Shown here piece after piece: positions 1-6,662 of a DNA stretch of 15,520 bases (position 1 is the first letter of the stretch; each line of letters starts with the position of its first letter). The notes beneath the pieces are model-generated. The model worked only from the letters and a program-made list of their open reading frames with translations. It was not told where the DNA came from and searched no databases. The translations under genes and the position numbers were made by a program. The stretch is from Planctomycetaceae bacterium (GTDB lineage: Bacteria > Planctomycetota > Planctomycetia > Pirellulales > Pirellulaceae), in contig DMPQ01000459.1 in NCBI GenBank assembly GCA_003455945.1, positions 1-15,520 on the forward strand. The letters run 5' to 3'.

Positions 1-516
1 CGGGATCAGCAGCGGCAGTCGGATGTCACGGCGCGCGACGAGAACCGAGACGATGTCGGATCGGTTCTTCAGGACGGAGCGCAGCAACCAGAGCCAAAGC
101 AGACTCATTGCGATCCAGCCGAGTCCCGTCAGACCGAACAGAATCCAGCGCACGATCACGGCCGACGTTGCGGCGTCCTGGTCGGGACCGATCATCGCAT
201 CGAGTAACGCGGCGCGATCGGCGGCGATAATCCCGACCGCGAACAGGAGTGACGCCGCTCCGTTGGCAGCGATCAGCCGCCCGAGACTCCCGCCGCCGAC
301 GATCGCACTCCAGGGGAGAAGCAGGCCGGCGATGCGGTTGCGCCAGGTCACGCTCCCGACCGTCGAGCCTCTGAGCAGCAGTCCGCCGATCGCCACCTGA
401 GTGACGATCAGCAACCCGCTGATCACGAGACCGAACGGCAATCCGAGGGCGCGCACGAGCAACAGCGGCACCAGCGCCTGGGCAGCGATCGCGGCGGCAA
501 TCAGGACGAATCCCAC
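1..516 (-). CDS. Partial multi-pass membrane protein of unknown function (N-terminal 172 residues)
   Basis: The frame is open from 516 to the left edge, so the C-terminus lies outside the window. I do not recognise the family. The translation is strongly hydrophobic, with about four likely membrane segments near residues 2-22, 28-48, 62-100 (one or two) and 120-149. The last one is tryptophan- and leucine-rich (WIAMSLLWLWLL) and is followed by basic residues (RSVLKNR, ARR). The start is a GTG at 516 with GGAG six bases upstream. The frame stays open to about 618 with another GTG, but that extension crosses palindromic repeats and is not hydrophobic, so 516 is preferred. The Arg-rich reading of the same strand in another frame (640 to 26) is a shadow. 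Product unknown; coding assignment fairly secure from the periodic hydrophobic pattern. Confidence 0.7.
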   Translation of the reverse strand, partial: MGFVLIAAAIAAQALVPLLLVRALGLPFGLVISGLLIVTQVAIGGLLLRGSTVGSVTWRNRIAGLLLPWSAIVGGGSLGRLIAANGAASLLFAVGIIAADRAALLDAMIGPDQDAATSAVIVRWILFGLTGLGWIAMSLLWLWLLRSVLKNRSDIVSVLVARRDIRLPLLIP

Positions 517-581
517 ACGCGGCTCCGAATTGGCGTAACGCGACCGCCCCCGGTCGCACCGGATTGGCGTAGTGTCCCCAA

Positions 582-809
582 GTCCCGTCAGGGACGGCCG
601 ACAGTAGCCCACCGTTTATCGGTGGGTCTCGTCTCGCCAAAGAGCGTCCGCGAGTCCCGAAAGGGACGCAAGAACCCGAACGACGAACGAGTCTCTGCCG
701 TCCGACAATTCACCGTCTGTCGTCCCTTTCGGGACTTCGAGTAAAGGGTGACGCGACTCCGTTCCCGGCGATGAATCGCCGGGCTATTTTCTGTCGTCCC
801 TATCGGGAC
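582..809. repeat. Cluster of REP-like palindromes
   Basis: Six short perfect palindromes lie in about 230 bases. Four have the form GTCCC-N4-GGGAC, at 582-595, 654-667, 722-735 and 796-809. The 16-mers at 653-668 and 721-736 are exact inverse complements. Two other hairpins are interleaved: CCCACCG-TTTAT-CGGTGGG at 608-626, and CCCGGCGAT-GA-ATCGCCGGG at 764-783. A 21-base unit (716-736) recurs at 790-810 with one mismatch. Clusters like this are typical of REP/BIME elements, which in many bacteria are spread by RAYT (Y1-type) transposases; no transposase is visible here. Otherwise nothing is seen between the membrane protein start (516) and the end of the CMD gene (1004) except the hairpin at 935-975. 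Confidence 0.75.
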
Positions 810-934
810 TCACCGGAGCGGCCCGTACGAACGGTGGACTTGTTGCCGCTCAAACGACGACGTGCCAACGGCGCTCGCACGAATGCGACCGACGTCGGTC
901 GCACCTGCATCTTCACCGATACGGCTGATCAGGA

Positions 935-975
935 GCCGTTCCTTGTCTCGATGCGGAGCCGAGACAAGGAACGGC
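935..975 (-). terminator. Long hairpin downstream of the CMD gene, probable terminator
   Basis: A perfect 16-bp stem (935-950 with 960-975, arm GCCGTTCCTTGTCTCG) closes a 9-base loop. It starts 28 bases past the stop of the minus-strand CMD gene. No T-run follows on either strand, so it may act as a transcript-end stabiliser or factor-dependent terminator. Confidence 0.6.
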
Positions 976-1003
976 CTAAGCGAGTCGCTCGAAGAGACCT
1001 TGG

Positions 1004-2434
1004 TCAGCGATCGATCGGCAGTCCGGCCGCTTCGGTGAAACGATCGAATGCGGCTCGCAGCGCCGTGTAGTGCACCGTTCGGACGACCGCGGCAGGACCG
1101 GCCTTCTCGACGGCAGCCGTGACTTCACGATCGGTCAGCACGACCGGCGAGGCCGCGAGTCCGCGGGCGACCGTCAGCAGTTCCGCTTGGCCCGCAGGAA
1201 GCTCGGCGGTTCCGGCGATCAGCGCCTCGATCGCTTCAGGGCTCTCGCCGGCCGCGAGCAATTCGTTGCGAGCGTTGCCGAGAGCGTACCAGGCGGCATC
1301 CTGATGGGCGACCACCAGATCGATCCGCGTCCGCAGAAGAGGATCGAGTTCGAGATCGCGCGCCGCGAGGAACGCCGCGATCGTGTTCCGCCCCGCCACC
1401 GGAAACGGGGCGATCAGTCGGACCCAAGCAGGCAGCGGTCGATCGGCGAACGCATCGCGCAACGACTCGTCCAGCATCCCTCGCGCTTCGTCCTCGCTCG
1501 GTAACGGCAGTCGCGCCGTGCGGGTCTCGGCGGCCTTCAGCCCTTCCGCCATCCTCTCGGCGGTCAGTACGGGGCGACCGAACGAGGTGGGGCGAATCGC
1601 ACCGTCGATCGGCGTCGAGGTTTCAGCGACGACTCGTGACAGCCCCTCCGCGAATTCGTCCGAGGTAGGAGTCAGATAGCTGTGAGCCTCCCCCGTATCG
1701 CCGCCGAAGTTTCCCCCGGTCGATGCCTGCGGGACGCCGATTCCCTCCTTCCATCGATTGATCGCATTGTTGCCTGCGACCGACATCACAATCTCGATGA
1801 TCTGCAGGTCGGTGTAATGCTTGCGACAGGCATCGATCTCCGCTTCGCAGGATCGATGCGGCTCGAGCGTCAGACGACGCGCCAAGGCGAATGCTGCCTG
1901 TTCGTTCTCGGGAAATCGACTCCAGTCCTGATCCAGACAGGCGAGCTGATCCTCGGTCATTCCGGCCGCCAGCAGCTTCGATTCCTGATGTCCCAGACAG
2001 TACTGACAGTTGTTCGCACGCGAGGCGATCCAGAAGAGTCGAGTCTTGAAGGGATAGTCGAGGCTCAGAACCGGATCCGGCTCGATCGTGAATCGGGCCG
2101 GCGCTCCGGGACGCGAGGCAGGACTCCCGGCGAACGCCAGGTAACCGCGGATGTCCGCCGACGACAGATAGCTGCTTCGCAGCCGACCTTCGTAGCCGCG
2201 CGAGCGAGGATCGGCTGCGCCTTCGTCCGCCGATTCGGGCGGCAACGGGATCCGCGGGGTGCGCTGCTTCATCTCCTCGAGCAGACGCTTCATCTCGGGA
2301 CGGGTCAACGGAGTCGGTCGAGGGATCTCGTCCGCCTCTTGAGCGACCGTCAGCGACGCGGAAGCACTCAACGAGAACAGGAGCAGCCCGACGGAGAGCG
2401 AACGAACGAAACGAGGGAATCGAACCTGGCGCAT
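1004..2434 (-). CDS. Exported double CMD/AhpD-like protein, first domain with CxxCxxxH
   Basis: This 476-aa protein is predicted to be exported: residues 1-31 form a basic, hydrophobic signal peptide ending ASASLTVAQ. Residues about 120-235 form a carboxymuconolactone decarboxylase/AhpD-like domain with the redox motif NNCQYCLGHQ (C143, C146, H149). A second, related domain (about 335-473) keeps the helix pattern but reads AWYALGN at the same place, so both cysteines and the histidine are gone. In AhpD-type proteins the CxxC pair reduces peroxides or partner thiols; the substrate here is unknown. The start is ATG 2434, with GGAAGG upstream; the frame extends to 2617, but that part lacks domain features and would bury the signal peptide. 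It is the last gene of a minus-strand run and has two relatives in the window (11643-14093, 14228-15475). Confidence 0.88.
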   Translation of the reverse strand: MRQVRFPRFVRSLSVGLLLFSLSASASLTVAQEADEIPRPTPLTRPEMKRLLEEMKQRTPRIPLPPESADEGAADPRSRGYEGRLRSSYLSSADIRGYLAFAGSPASRPGAPARFTIEPDPVLSLDYPFKTRLFWIASRANNCQYCLGHQESKLLAAGMTEDQLACLDQDWSRFPENEQAAFALARRLTLEPHRSCEAEIDACRKHYTDLQIIEIVMSVAGNNAINRWKEGIGVPQASTGGNFGGDTGEAHSYLTPTSDEFAEGLSRVVAETSTPIDGAIRPTSFGRPVLTAERMAEGLKAAETRTARLPLPSEDEARGMLDESLRDAFADRPLPAWVRLIAPFPVAGRNTIAAFLAARDLELDPLLRTRIDLVVAHQDAAWYALGNARNELLAAGESPEAIEALIAGTAELPAGQAELLTVARGLAASPVVLTDREVTAAVEKAGPAAVVRTVHYTALRAAFDRFTEAAGLPIDR

Positions 2435-2653
2435 GACGCTACCTTCCGAAAGGAGACGAAGTCGGACAAGGCCTACGGTGGGACGACCGCAAAGGGCGAC
2501 GCGAAAGGAAGCGACGCCGCCGTGCGATCGAACAGGCGAACGCCGATGGGGAGGCGCCGCGGGATGCCAACCGAGGAACGGAGTTCCGATCGGTATCGTC
2601 GAGCGGGGGCGCAGCACGAGCCGAGCCGTACCGAGCGAGGTCGACGAAACCGC

Positions 2654-3136
2654 TCAGCGAGCCGCCTGAGGCGGACGCCAGATGCGGCGAGCAACGCCCG
2701 TAGAAAGAAGCGAGTTCCGTTCCGAGGCGATCGTTCCGACGCGAGGCTCCGCGTCGGGATCGCGATTCACGACGGCCTCGTTGCCCGACGACTCCCGCCG
2801 CTCGTCCCCGCCGCCGCGAGGAACCGAGATCCCCTCGGGAGAAGACCGACGACAGGTCAGACCGCGGCAGCGCAGCGTACTTTCCGACTCGCTTGTCGGC
2901 TCATCCACGAACGCTCGTCGGAGCATCGCCGACAGTTCCGGAAGCTCCGCGGACGAGCGTGGCGATGCGTCGAACGGAAGCGGCACACCTCGGTCATCGA
3001 GCAGGATGACATGATTGCCGCAGCGAGCCTGGGCCTCGGAACTGCCGTACGCCACGACCAGTCCGATCAGCAAGCAGCCGATGACTCGTCCATGGCGAGC
3101 AAGCAGGGGCGCAGTGTTCGATCGGCAAGGGAACAT
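2654..3136 (-). CDS. Small exported cysteine protein, CGN/WRPP family, copy 1
   Basis: The 160-aa product has a basic N-terminus and a hydrophobic segment (residues 18-30, VIGCLLIGLVVAY), consistent with a signal peptide cleaved near SSEAQA. The mature part begins RCGNHVILLDDRGVPLP (CGN at 39-41), then has a CxGxxC pair (C90, C95; RCRGLTCRR), a low-complexity polar stretch, and a terminal WRPP (153-156). The protein at 9266-9733 has the same elements in the same order, with CGN at exactly the same residues, which supports both starts and shows it is a real gene. I know no named domain for it. Three conserved cysteines in an exported protein suggest disulfides or a metal site; this is inference. 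It lies 137 bases after the glycosidase-like gene and 219 before the CMD gene, on the same strand. Confidence 0.8.
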   Translation of the reverse strand: MFPCRSNTAPLLARHGRVIGCLLIGLVVAYGSSEAQARCGNHVILLDDRGVPLPFDASPRSSAELPELSAMLRRAFVDEPTSESESTLRCRGLTCRRSSPEGISVPRGGGDERRESSGNEAVVNRDPDAEPRVGTIASERNSLLSTGVARRIWRPPQAAR

Positions 3137-3272
3137 CGTATCCGCCGAGCGTCTGACGGTCGTCGCTTCACTCGAACGACAAGTCCGGGCTTCGGTCTGC
3201 TACGCCCGCTCGCCCCGAACGGTTCGCTGCGGCGATCCGCAGGTTCGATACGATTCGCCCGGCCGATCCGTT

Positions 3273-4565
3273 TCAGTCGAGTCGCGCCTCGAAGGGGACG
3301 GTGACTCCGGGGAGCATCCGTGGAGATACGATCTCGAGCTTCGGCAGATCGCCGAACGAGCCCCCCTCGTCGGCAACGATCTCCACGGTCCGGGATTCTC
3401 CGGGGAGCAGATCGCGCAGCGATCGTTCTGCCTTTCGTCCGTCGACGGTGACGAACGCATCGTACGGGATCGGGGCGATGCCGACGTTCGCGACGACGAT
3501 GCGAGCCGTCGTCTCGTTCGCCTCGAACCGCTCGATCCGAAAGCGATAGCCGCAGGCGAGACCGGCCGCTGCTAGACGCTCGTCGGACTGATGCTCGGGC
3601 TGAGCGTCGGCGATGATGAAGCTCAGATGGAACTTCGCGGCCTGCGTCTCGAACGGGATGCCGTGAGGTCCCGTGGGGGCGAGAGCCAGACGCTGATCGC
3701 GCGGCTCGAAGAAGCTGAACTCGCCCCCCGCCGGCGCACGTCGCCATCGCTCCTCGCCGAACGCTCGCCAATTGGGGGCATTCTCTTCGGCATGACGCTT
3801 GTGATTGAACGAGTCGTCGAACAGGCCGAATCCCAGATTCGCGATCCGCTCGTCGCTGGCGAGCGGACTCCAGTCGTTCGCCGCATCGACCGACACCATC
3901 CAGCGCGTCTCGATCAGCACTCGATCGAGATGCTCGGCGAATCGACGCTGGAACTCGAGCGACGGGAAGGTCTCTCCGAGACGCATCGGTCCGTCGTAGA
4001 TGTGGTACTCGGACCAGAGACCGAAGCCGACCTGCAGATACGCCAGGCGCGGATCGCGGTCATATCGTTCCGCGAACCGCTCGAAGAACTCGAGGACGAA
4101 GGCCGGCAGGGCAGGGTGCGACCAATCGGGAAACTCCGTCGGCTCTCCTTCGCTCTCGGCACGGACGGTCCGGTAACCGTCGAGCCCCGTTACCGAAGCG
4201 GGAACTCCGGTCCGCTTCCCGACGTACGTGTCGTACCAGCGGAGCACGAGCTGATGGCGTCTCGCTGCCGCCTGCTCGAGCAATCGTTCGACCGGACTCC
4301 AGTCGTAGTCGCCGCGCGCGTCGACGACCGCGGCATACGGCAGATAGGCGAACTCGAGCGAGACCGGGGCTCGTTCGATCGCCTCGTTGTCCTGCCAGAG
4401 CACCAAGCCGGTCAGCGGCTGAGGTGCGACCACGTCGCTGCGAAGCGGAATCGGCCGGAGCGGCGCCCGATCTTGCGGATCGTCGTTCGACCTCGCGGCC
4501 GCCGAGCCCATGATCAGTACCGAAGCGAACAGACTCGCTCGAACGATTCCGGCATACGAACGCAT
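3273..4565 (-). CDS. Exported TIM-barrel glycoside hydrolase-like protein (DUF4832-like)
   Basis: The 430-aa protein has a signal peptide (residues 1-25, hydrophobic SLFASVLIMGSAAA). The body looks like a (beta/alpha)8 barrel of the DUF4874/DUF4832 type. An early strand (SLEFAYLPYAAV, 69-80) is followed by a helix and a strand QLVLRWYDTY (105-114). The motif LQVGFGLWSEYHIYDG (177-192) matches the G-x-x-G-x-W-x-E-x-H pattern of such proteins, with E186 a candidate acid/base residue. A second acidic site, GGEFSFFEP (280-288), follows, and the last 90 residues look like a beta-sandwich (IVVANVGIAPIPYDAFVTVDG). A role in polysaccharide breakdown is inferred. ATG 4565 is chosen because GGAGG lies 7 bases upstream; a GTG at 4568 directly precedes it. 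It is the first gene of the minus-strand run. Confidence 0.8.
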   Translation of the reverse strand: MRSYAGIVRASLFASVLIMGSAAARSNDDPQDRAPLRPIPLRSDVVAPQPLTGLVLWQDNEAIERAPVSLEFAYLPYAAVVDARGDYDWSPVERLLEQAAARRHQLVLRWYDTYVGKRTGVPASVTGLDGYRTVRAESEGEPTEFPDWSHPALPAFVLEFFERFAERYDRDPRLAYLQVGFGLWSEYHIYDGPMRLGETFPSLEFQRRFAEHLDRVLIETRWMVSVDAANDWSPLASDERIANLGFGLFDDSFNHKRHAEENAPNWRAFGEERWRRAPAGGEFSFFEPRDQRLALAPTGPHGIPFETQAAKFHLSFIIADAQPEHQSDERLAAAGLACGYRFRIERFEANETTARIVVANVGIAPIPYDAFVTVDGRKAERSLRDLLPGESRTVEIVADEGGSFGDLPKLEIVSPRMLPGVTVPFEARLD

Positions 4566-4593
4566 CACCGCTCCTCCGATCGATCGCGTCGTT

Positions 4594-4619
4594 CGACTCG
4601 GCGCGAACTTGCCGAGTCG
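4594..4619 (-). terminator. Hairpin between the tRNA cluster and the glycosidase-like gene
   Basis: A 9-bp perfect stem CGACTCGGC/GCCGAGTCG with an 8-base loop lies 29 bases upstream of the ATG at 4565 and about 110 bases after the last tRNA. It could end the tRNA transcript or sit in the 5' leader of the gene. There is no T-run. Confidence 0.4.
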
Positions 4620-4727
4620 ATCGAGGTGCCACGGTAGCGCAACGGATCGATGCCGCCAAGGGCGGAGCGAATCTCGTATGTCGTCGGCGTCTTGAAGTGA
4701 GGCGATTCCCGAGCCATCGCAGTCCAG

Positions 4728-4800
4728 TCGCCCGTCCAGGAATCGAACCTGGTCCGACGGCTTCGGAGGCCGTCATGCGAATCCGACACAACCACGAGCG
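4728..4800 (-). tRNA. tRNA-Arg (anticodon CCG), atypical D-arm
   Basis: Read on the minus strand, 73 bases fold as a tRNA. The acceptor CGCTCGT pairs with ACGGGCG (one G-T), with A as discriminator. The anticodon stem ACGGC/GCCGT holds loop CTCCGAA, giving anticodon CCG (Arg). The T-arm CCAGG-TTCGATT-CCTGG is perfect. The D region is odd: position 8 is G instead of the usual T, and the best stem, TGTG/CGCA, leaves a 3-base and a 2-base linker. CCA is not encoded. It is last of three tRNAs in transcription order. Confidence 0.75.
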
Positions 4801-4840
4801 AACGACGTCGGCGGGGGGCGCCGATGGCGCAACCCCCAAG

Positions 4841-4913
4841 CGTCCCCGATGGGATTCGAACCCACGATCTCCTGCGTGACGGGCAGGCGAGCACTCCGCT
4901 GCTCCACGAGGAC
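4841..4913 (-). tRNA. tRNA-Asp (anticodon GTC) with C at position 33
   Basis: The 73-base minus-strand sequence folds fully. Acceptor GTCCTCG pairs with CGGGGAC (one T-G) and the discriminator is G, as expected for Asp tRNA. The D-stem is GAGC/GCTC, the anticodon stem CCTGC/GCAGG, the variable loop AGATC, and the T-arm GTGGG-TTCGAAT-CCCAT. The anticodon loop reads CCGTCAC, so the nearly invariant T33 is C, while the anticodon itself is GTC. CCA is not encoded. The stems are intact, so function is likely. Confidence 0.82.
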
Positions 4914-4964
4914 CGATCGGACAATGACGTTCGAACTCGGAGGGATCGAACTCGGTTTCGGAAG

Positions 4965-5036
4965 TGGGCCGGGAGGCGCTCGAATCCTCGTCTGCGGTGT
5001 TTCAGACCGCCGCTGGACCATCTCAGCTACCGGCAC
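4965..5036 (-). tRNA. tRNA-Phe (anticodon GAA), with mismatches
   Basis: The 72-base minus-strand sequence has a D-stem GCTG/CAGC, an anticodon stem GCGGT/ACCGC with loop CTGAAAC (anticodon GAA, Phe), a TTCGAGC T-loop and an A discriminator. The acceptor GTGCCGG/CCGGCCC has a T-C mismatch at 2-71. The T-stem GAGGA/GCCTC has an A-G mismatch at 53-61, a pair that is normally an invariant G-C. It may be a divergent or decaying gene. A strong hairpin ends 7 bases upstream, leaving no room for its own promoter between them. Confidence 0.7.
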
Positions 5037-5043
5037 CGAAACG

Positions 5044-5083
5044 CGACAAGGCCCGGCATCGCACGCGACACCGGGCCTTGTCG
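5044..5083 (-). terminator. Strong hairpin immediately upstream of tRNA-Phe
   Basis: A perfect 13-bp stem CGACAAGGCCCGG/CCGGGCCTTGTCG (5044-5056 with 5071-5083) closes a 14-base loop. It resembles terminators found at tRNA transcript ends, yet it lies on the 5' side of the cluster as read on the minus strand. No T-run follows on either strand. Confidence 0.5.
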
Positions 5084-5220
5084 AGGAACGGCAAGGACTC
5101 GCCCGAGTCATGAGTGCAGCGAAAGGGGATCGAACGACTGCCGCCGGCGAACGATGTCGAATCGACGGTTCGGCAACCGCGTTGGTCGATCGTTCATCAT
5201 CGAATCCGTCCTCCGTTCGT

Positions 5221-5241
5221 CCGACGAGCGAATCTCGTCGG
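5221..5241 (-). terminator. Hairpin downstream of the M41 protease gene
   Basis: An 8-bp stem CCGACGAG/CTCGTCGG with loop CGAAT lies about 135 bases past the stop at 5377. Flanking ATCATCG (5196-5202) and CGATGAT (5243-5249) could extend it as an outer stem. Probable terminator without a T-run. The rest of 5112-5376 shows no gene; a GGATCGAAC tRNA-like scrap is at about 5127-5135. Confidence 0.4.
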
Positions 5242-5376
5242 GCGATGATCAGACGCGTCGAGCGACCGATCGGTTCGCGCCGGATTCGGTGCGGCGGTCG
5301 GATTCTTGCCCGGCGAGCGAACGGATTTCGGCCGCAGGGTCGAACTCCCTCCGCCCGATCGGCTCCGAAGGCCGGT

Positions 5377-5856
5377 TCAATCGAGCCACTGCCGGACGAT
5401 CGCTTCGACTTCCTCGCCGTCGAGCGTTTCGTGAGCCGAGAGTTCGTCGACGATCGCAGCCAGCGCCGCCCAGTGACGATCGCGGCGGAGCGACCGGTAC
5501 AACTCGGCGGTGACCTGTTCGAGATAGGCCAGACGCCGGCGCTCGTCGGGGACCAGTGTCGACGCGGCTTCCCAGGCGACCCTCCAATCCGCTGCCCATT
5601 CGGCGACGAACCCCGGATGATACGGCTCGCCCGTGTGGATCATCTCGGCGACCGGGCCGGCCAACGCCACGAGCACGATGCTCTCGCGGCGGCGGCGCTC
5701 GGGAAACCGCTCCGAAGGCCAGGCGACCTGAATGTCGGCGTGGCGAGCCGGCCCATCGTCACGGTCCGGGTCGATCGTCACCGACAGCACCTCGGCGCCG
5801 CAGACGATCGCCATCAGGGCATGTCCCGCTTCGTGATGTGCCGAGAGGTCGTCCAT
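5377..5856 (-). CDS. Stand-alone M41 (FtsH-like) zinc metalloprotease domain
   Basis: The 159-aa protein matches the peptidase part of FtsH without the AAA+ domain or membrane segments. HEAGH at residues 8-12 supplies two zinc-binding histidines and the catalytic glutamate. VALAGPVAEMI (63-73) corresponds to the conserved AGR-AE region. D90 in AADWRVAWEAAS fits the third zinc ligand of the FtsH ND-x-x-x-AT helix. The C-terminus ends in the EVEAIVRQWLD helix, as in M41. FtsH degrades membrane and regulatory proteins with ATP; a lone domain would need a partner or act on unfolded or small substrates, which is inference. The start ATG 5856 has GGGAG nearby; the HEAGH motif only 7 residues in is unusually close to the N-terminus but matches the edge of the domain. 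It is divergent from the sigma factor gene, sharing the 5857-6059 intergenic region. Confidence 0.8.
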   Translation of the reverse strand: MDDLSAHHEAGHALMAIVCGAEVLSVTIDPDRDDGPARHADIQVAWPSERFPERRRRESIVLVALAGPVAEMIHTGEPYHPGFVAEWAADWRVAWEAASTLVPDERRRLAYLEQVTAELYRSLRRDRHWAALAAIVDELSAHETLDGEEVEAIVRQWLD

Positions 5857-5947
5857 CGGTTCTCCCGTCGTGCCGCCGTTCCTGAGCGTCGTCTCGAGCC
5901 GGTTCGGGCAGGCGCGAGGCTAATCTGATACTCGGCGGGAGTGCGAT

Positions 5948-5997
5948 CGGGAATCCCGGATTCCCGACGCGACCGGTCGGGAACATGATCCCGACCG
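5948..5997 (+). promoter_or_regulatory. Tandem hairpins and T-run ahead of the sigma gene, possible attenuator
   Basis: Two hairpins follow each other: CGGGAATC-CCG-GATTCCCG (5948-5966), and a 9-bp stem CGGTCGGGA/TCCCGACCG with a 6-base loop (5974-5997). The second is followed by ATTTTCTC, so on the plus strand it looks like an intrinsic terminator. No plus-strand gene ends just upstream, so termination in the leader of the sigma operon is the simplest reading. An alternative is an ECF-type promoter, since GGGAAC at 5979-5984 is followed about 17 bases later by TCTC. Confidence 0.4.
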
Positions 5998-6024
5998 ATT
6001 TTCTCTCGATCCCGCGAATCGCGA

Positions 6025-6053
6025 CGTGACGATCGTTCCTCGGCGGCAACCGA
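6025..6053 (+). promoter_or_regulatory. 29-bp repeated element, copy A (before the sigma gene)
   Basis: This stretch begins CGTGACGA, ends CGGCAACCGA, and matches 8266-8294 at 24 of 29 positions without gaps. Both copies are preceded by GATCCCGC and a small hairpin (here CGCG-AAT-CGCG, 6013-6023). It ends 6 bases before the GTG start of the sigma gene. It could be a regulator binding site, part of a promoter, or an untranslated-leader element. Confidence 0.55.
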
Positions 6054-6059
6054 CGACTC

Positions 6060-6662
6060 GTGAGCCTCTCCTTCGACCCTTCCGTGACCGACGATTCGAC
6101 GCTGATTCGACTGGCCTTGGCCGGTTCCCGAGCAGCGTTCGAGGGGCTCGTGCGCGCGCATCACGGGGCGGTCCGATGGCAGCTGCTCCGCACGCTTCGC
6201 GACGCTGCCGCCGCCGACGACCTGGCTCAGGAGGTCTTTCTGCACGCCTTTCGCCACCTCGATCGCTTTCGGGGCGACGAATCGATCCGCCCCTGGCTGA
6301 TCGGCATTGCCAGAAACAAGGCGAAGGAATTCGTCCGAGCCGAAGTCCGTCGGAAGGGGCGCGAACAGGGACCGTTGGCGATGCTGCTCGCTCGGTGGCG
6401 AGCCGAACGGCTGGAGGAAGGGACGGACGAAGCCGAGGAGTACGAACGGAATCTCGCTCGGCTGCGCGACTGTATCGGAGCTCTGGCTCCGCGCAGCCGT
6501 CAGGTGATCGAGGAGCATTACTTCCGATCGCGCACGCTCGAGTCGCTCGGGCAGACTTGGGGCTGCACCGGAGGAGCGCTGCGGATGCTGCTGCTGAGAA
6601 TCCGCAAGACCCTCGGGGAATGTCTGCAACGAGGGCCGGACAAGGCGAGGACGCATCGATGA
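6060..6662 (+). CDS. ECF-type RNA polymerase sigma factor
   Basis: The 200-aa protein has the two sigma regions of the ECF family. Region 2 covers about residues 14-88, with the core-binding and -10 recognition segment AADDLAQEVFLHAFRHLDRF (51-70) and RPWLIGIARNKAKEF (77-91). Region 4 covers about 138-190: LAPRSRQVIEEHYF and a helix-turn-helix ending GALRMLLLRIRKTL. It resembles the Rhodopirellula/Verrucomicrobium-type sigma factors that precede FecR proteins. The only start in frame after a stop at 6027 is GTG 6060, with no clear ribosome site, so translation may be weak. Its TGA overlaps the ATG of the FecR gene (ATGA), pointing to translational coupling. It probably directs a small envelope regulon under control of that protein. 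Confidence 0.92.
   Translation: MSLSFDPSVTDDSTLIRLALAGSRAAFEGLVRAHHGAVRWQLLRTLRDAAAADDLAQEVFLHAFRHLDRFRGDESIRPWLIGIARNKAKEFVRAEVRRKGREQGPLAMLLARWRAERLEEGTDEAEEYERNLARLRDCIGALAPRSRQVIEEHYFRSRTLESLGQTWGCTGGALRMLLLRIRKTLGECLQRGPDKARTHR

Noticed and set aside
26..640. Minus-strand Arg-rich frame at the left edge
   Set aside because: Another frame on the same strand (516 to 1) gives a regular hydrophobic membrane protein, so this one is a shadow.
582..809. CRISPR array
   Set aside because: The repeats are 14-20 base palindromes of several kinds at irregular spacing in both orientations, and no cas gene is present.
1682..3304. Long plus-strand open frame of 540 codons
   Set aside because: Its product is Arg/Ser-rich with no domain pattern and it is antisense to two exported proteins with clear signal peptides and motifs.
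4060..4839. Minus-strand frame of 259 codons across the tRNA-Arg and glycosidase-like gene
   Set aside because: It runs through a tRNA gene and out of frame through a gene with a signal peptide and good ribosome site.
5110..5200. Fourth tRNA gene on the minus strand
   Set aside because: A T-loop-like GTTCGATCC is present, but no acceptor stem or anticodon arm could be paired around it.
6026..6658. N-terminal extension of the FecR frame through the sigma gene
   Set aside because: It overlaps the sigma gene in another frame, is Arg-rich without motifs, and ATG 6659 gives the expected ATGA overlap and domain start.
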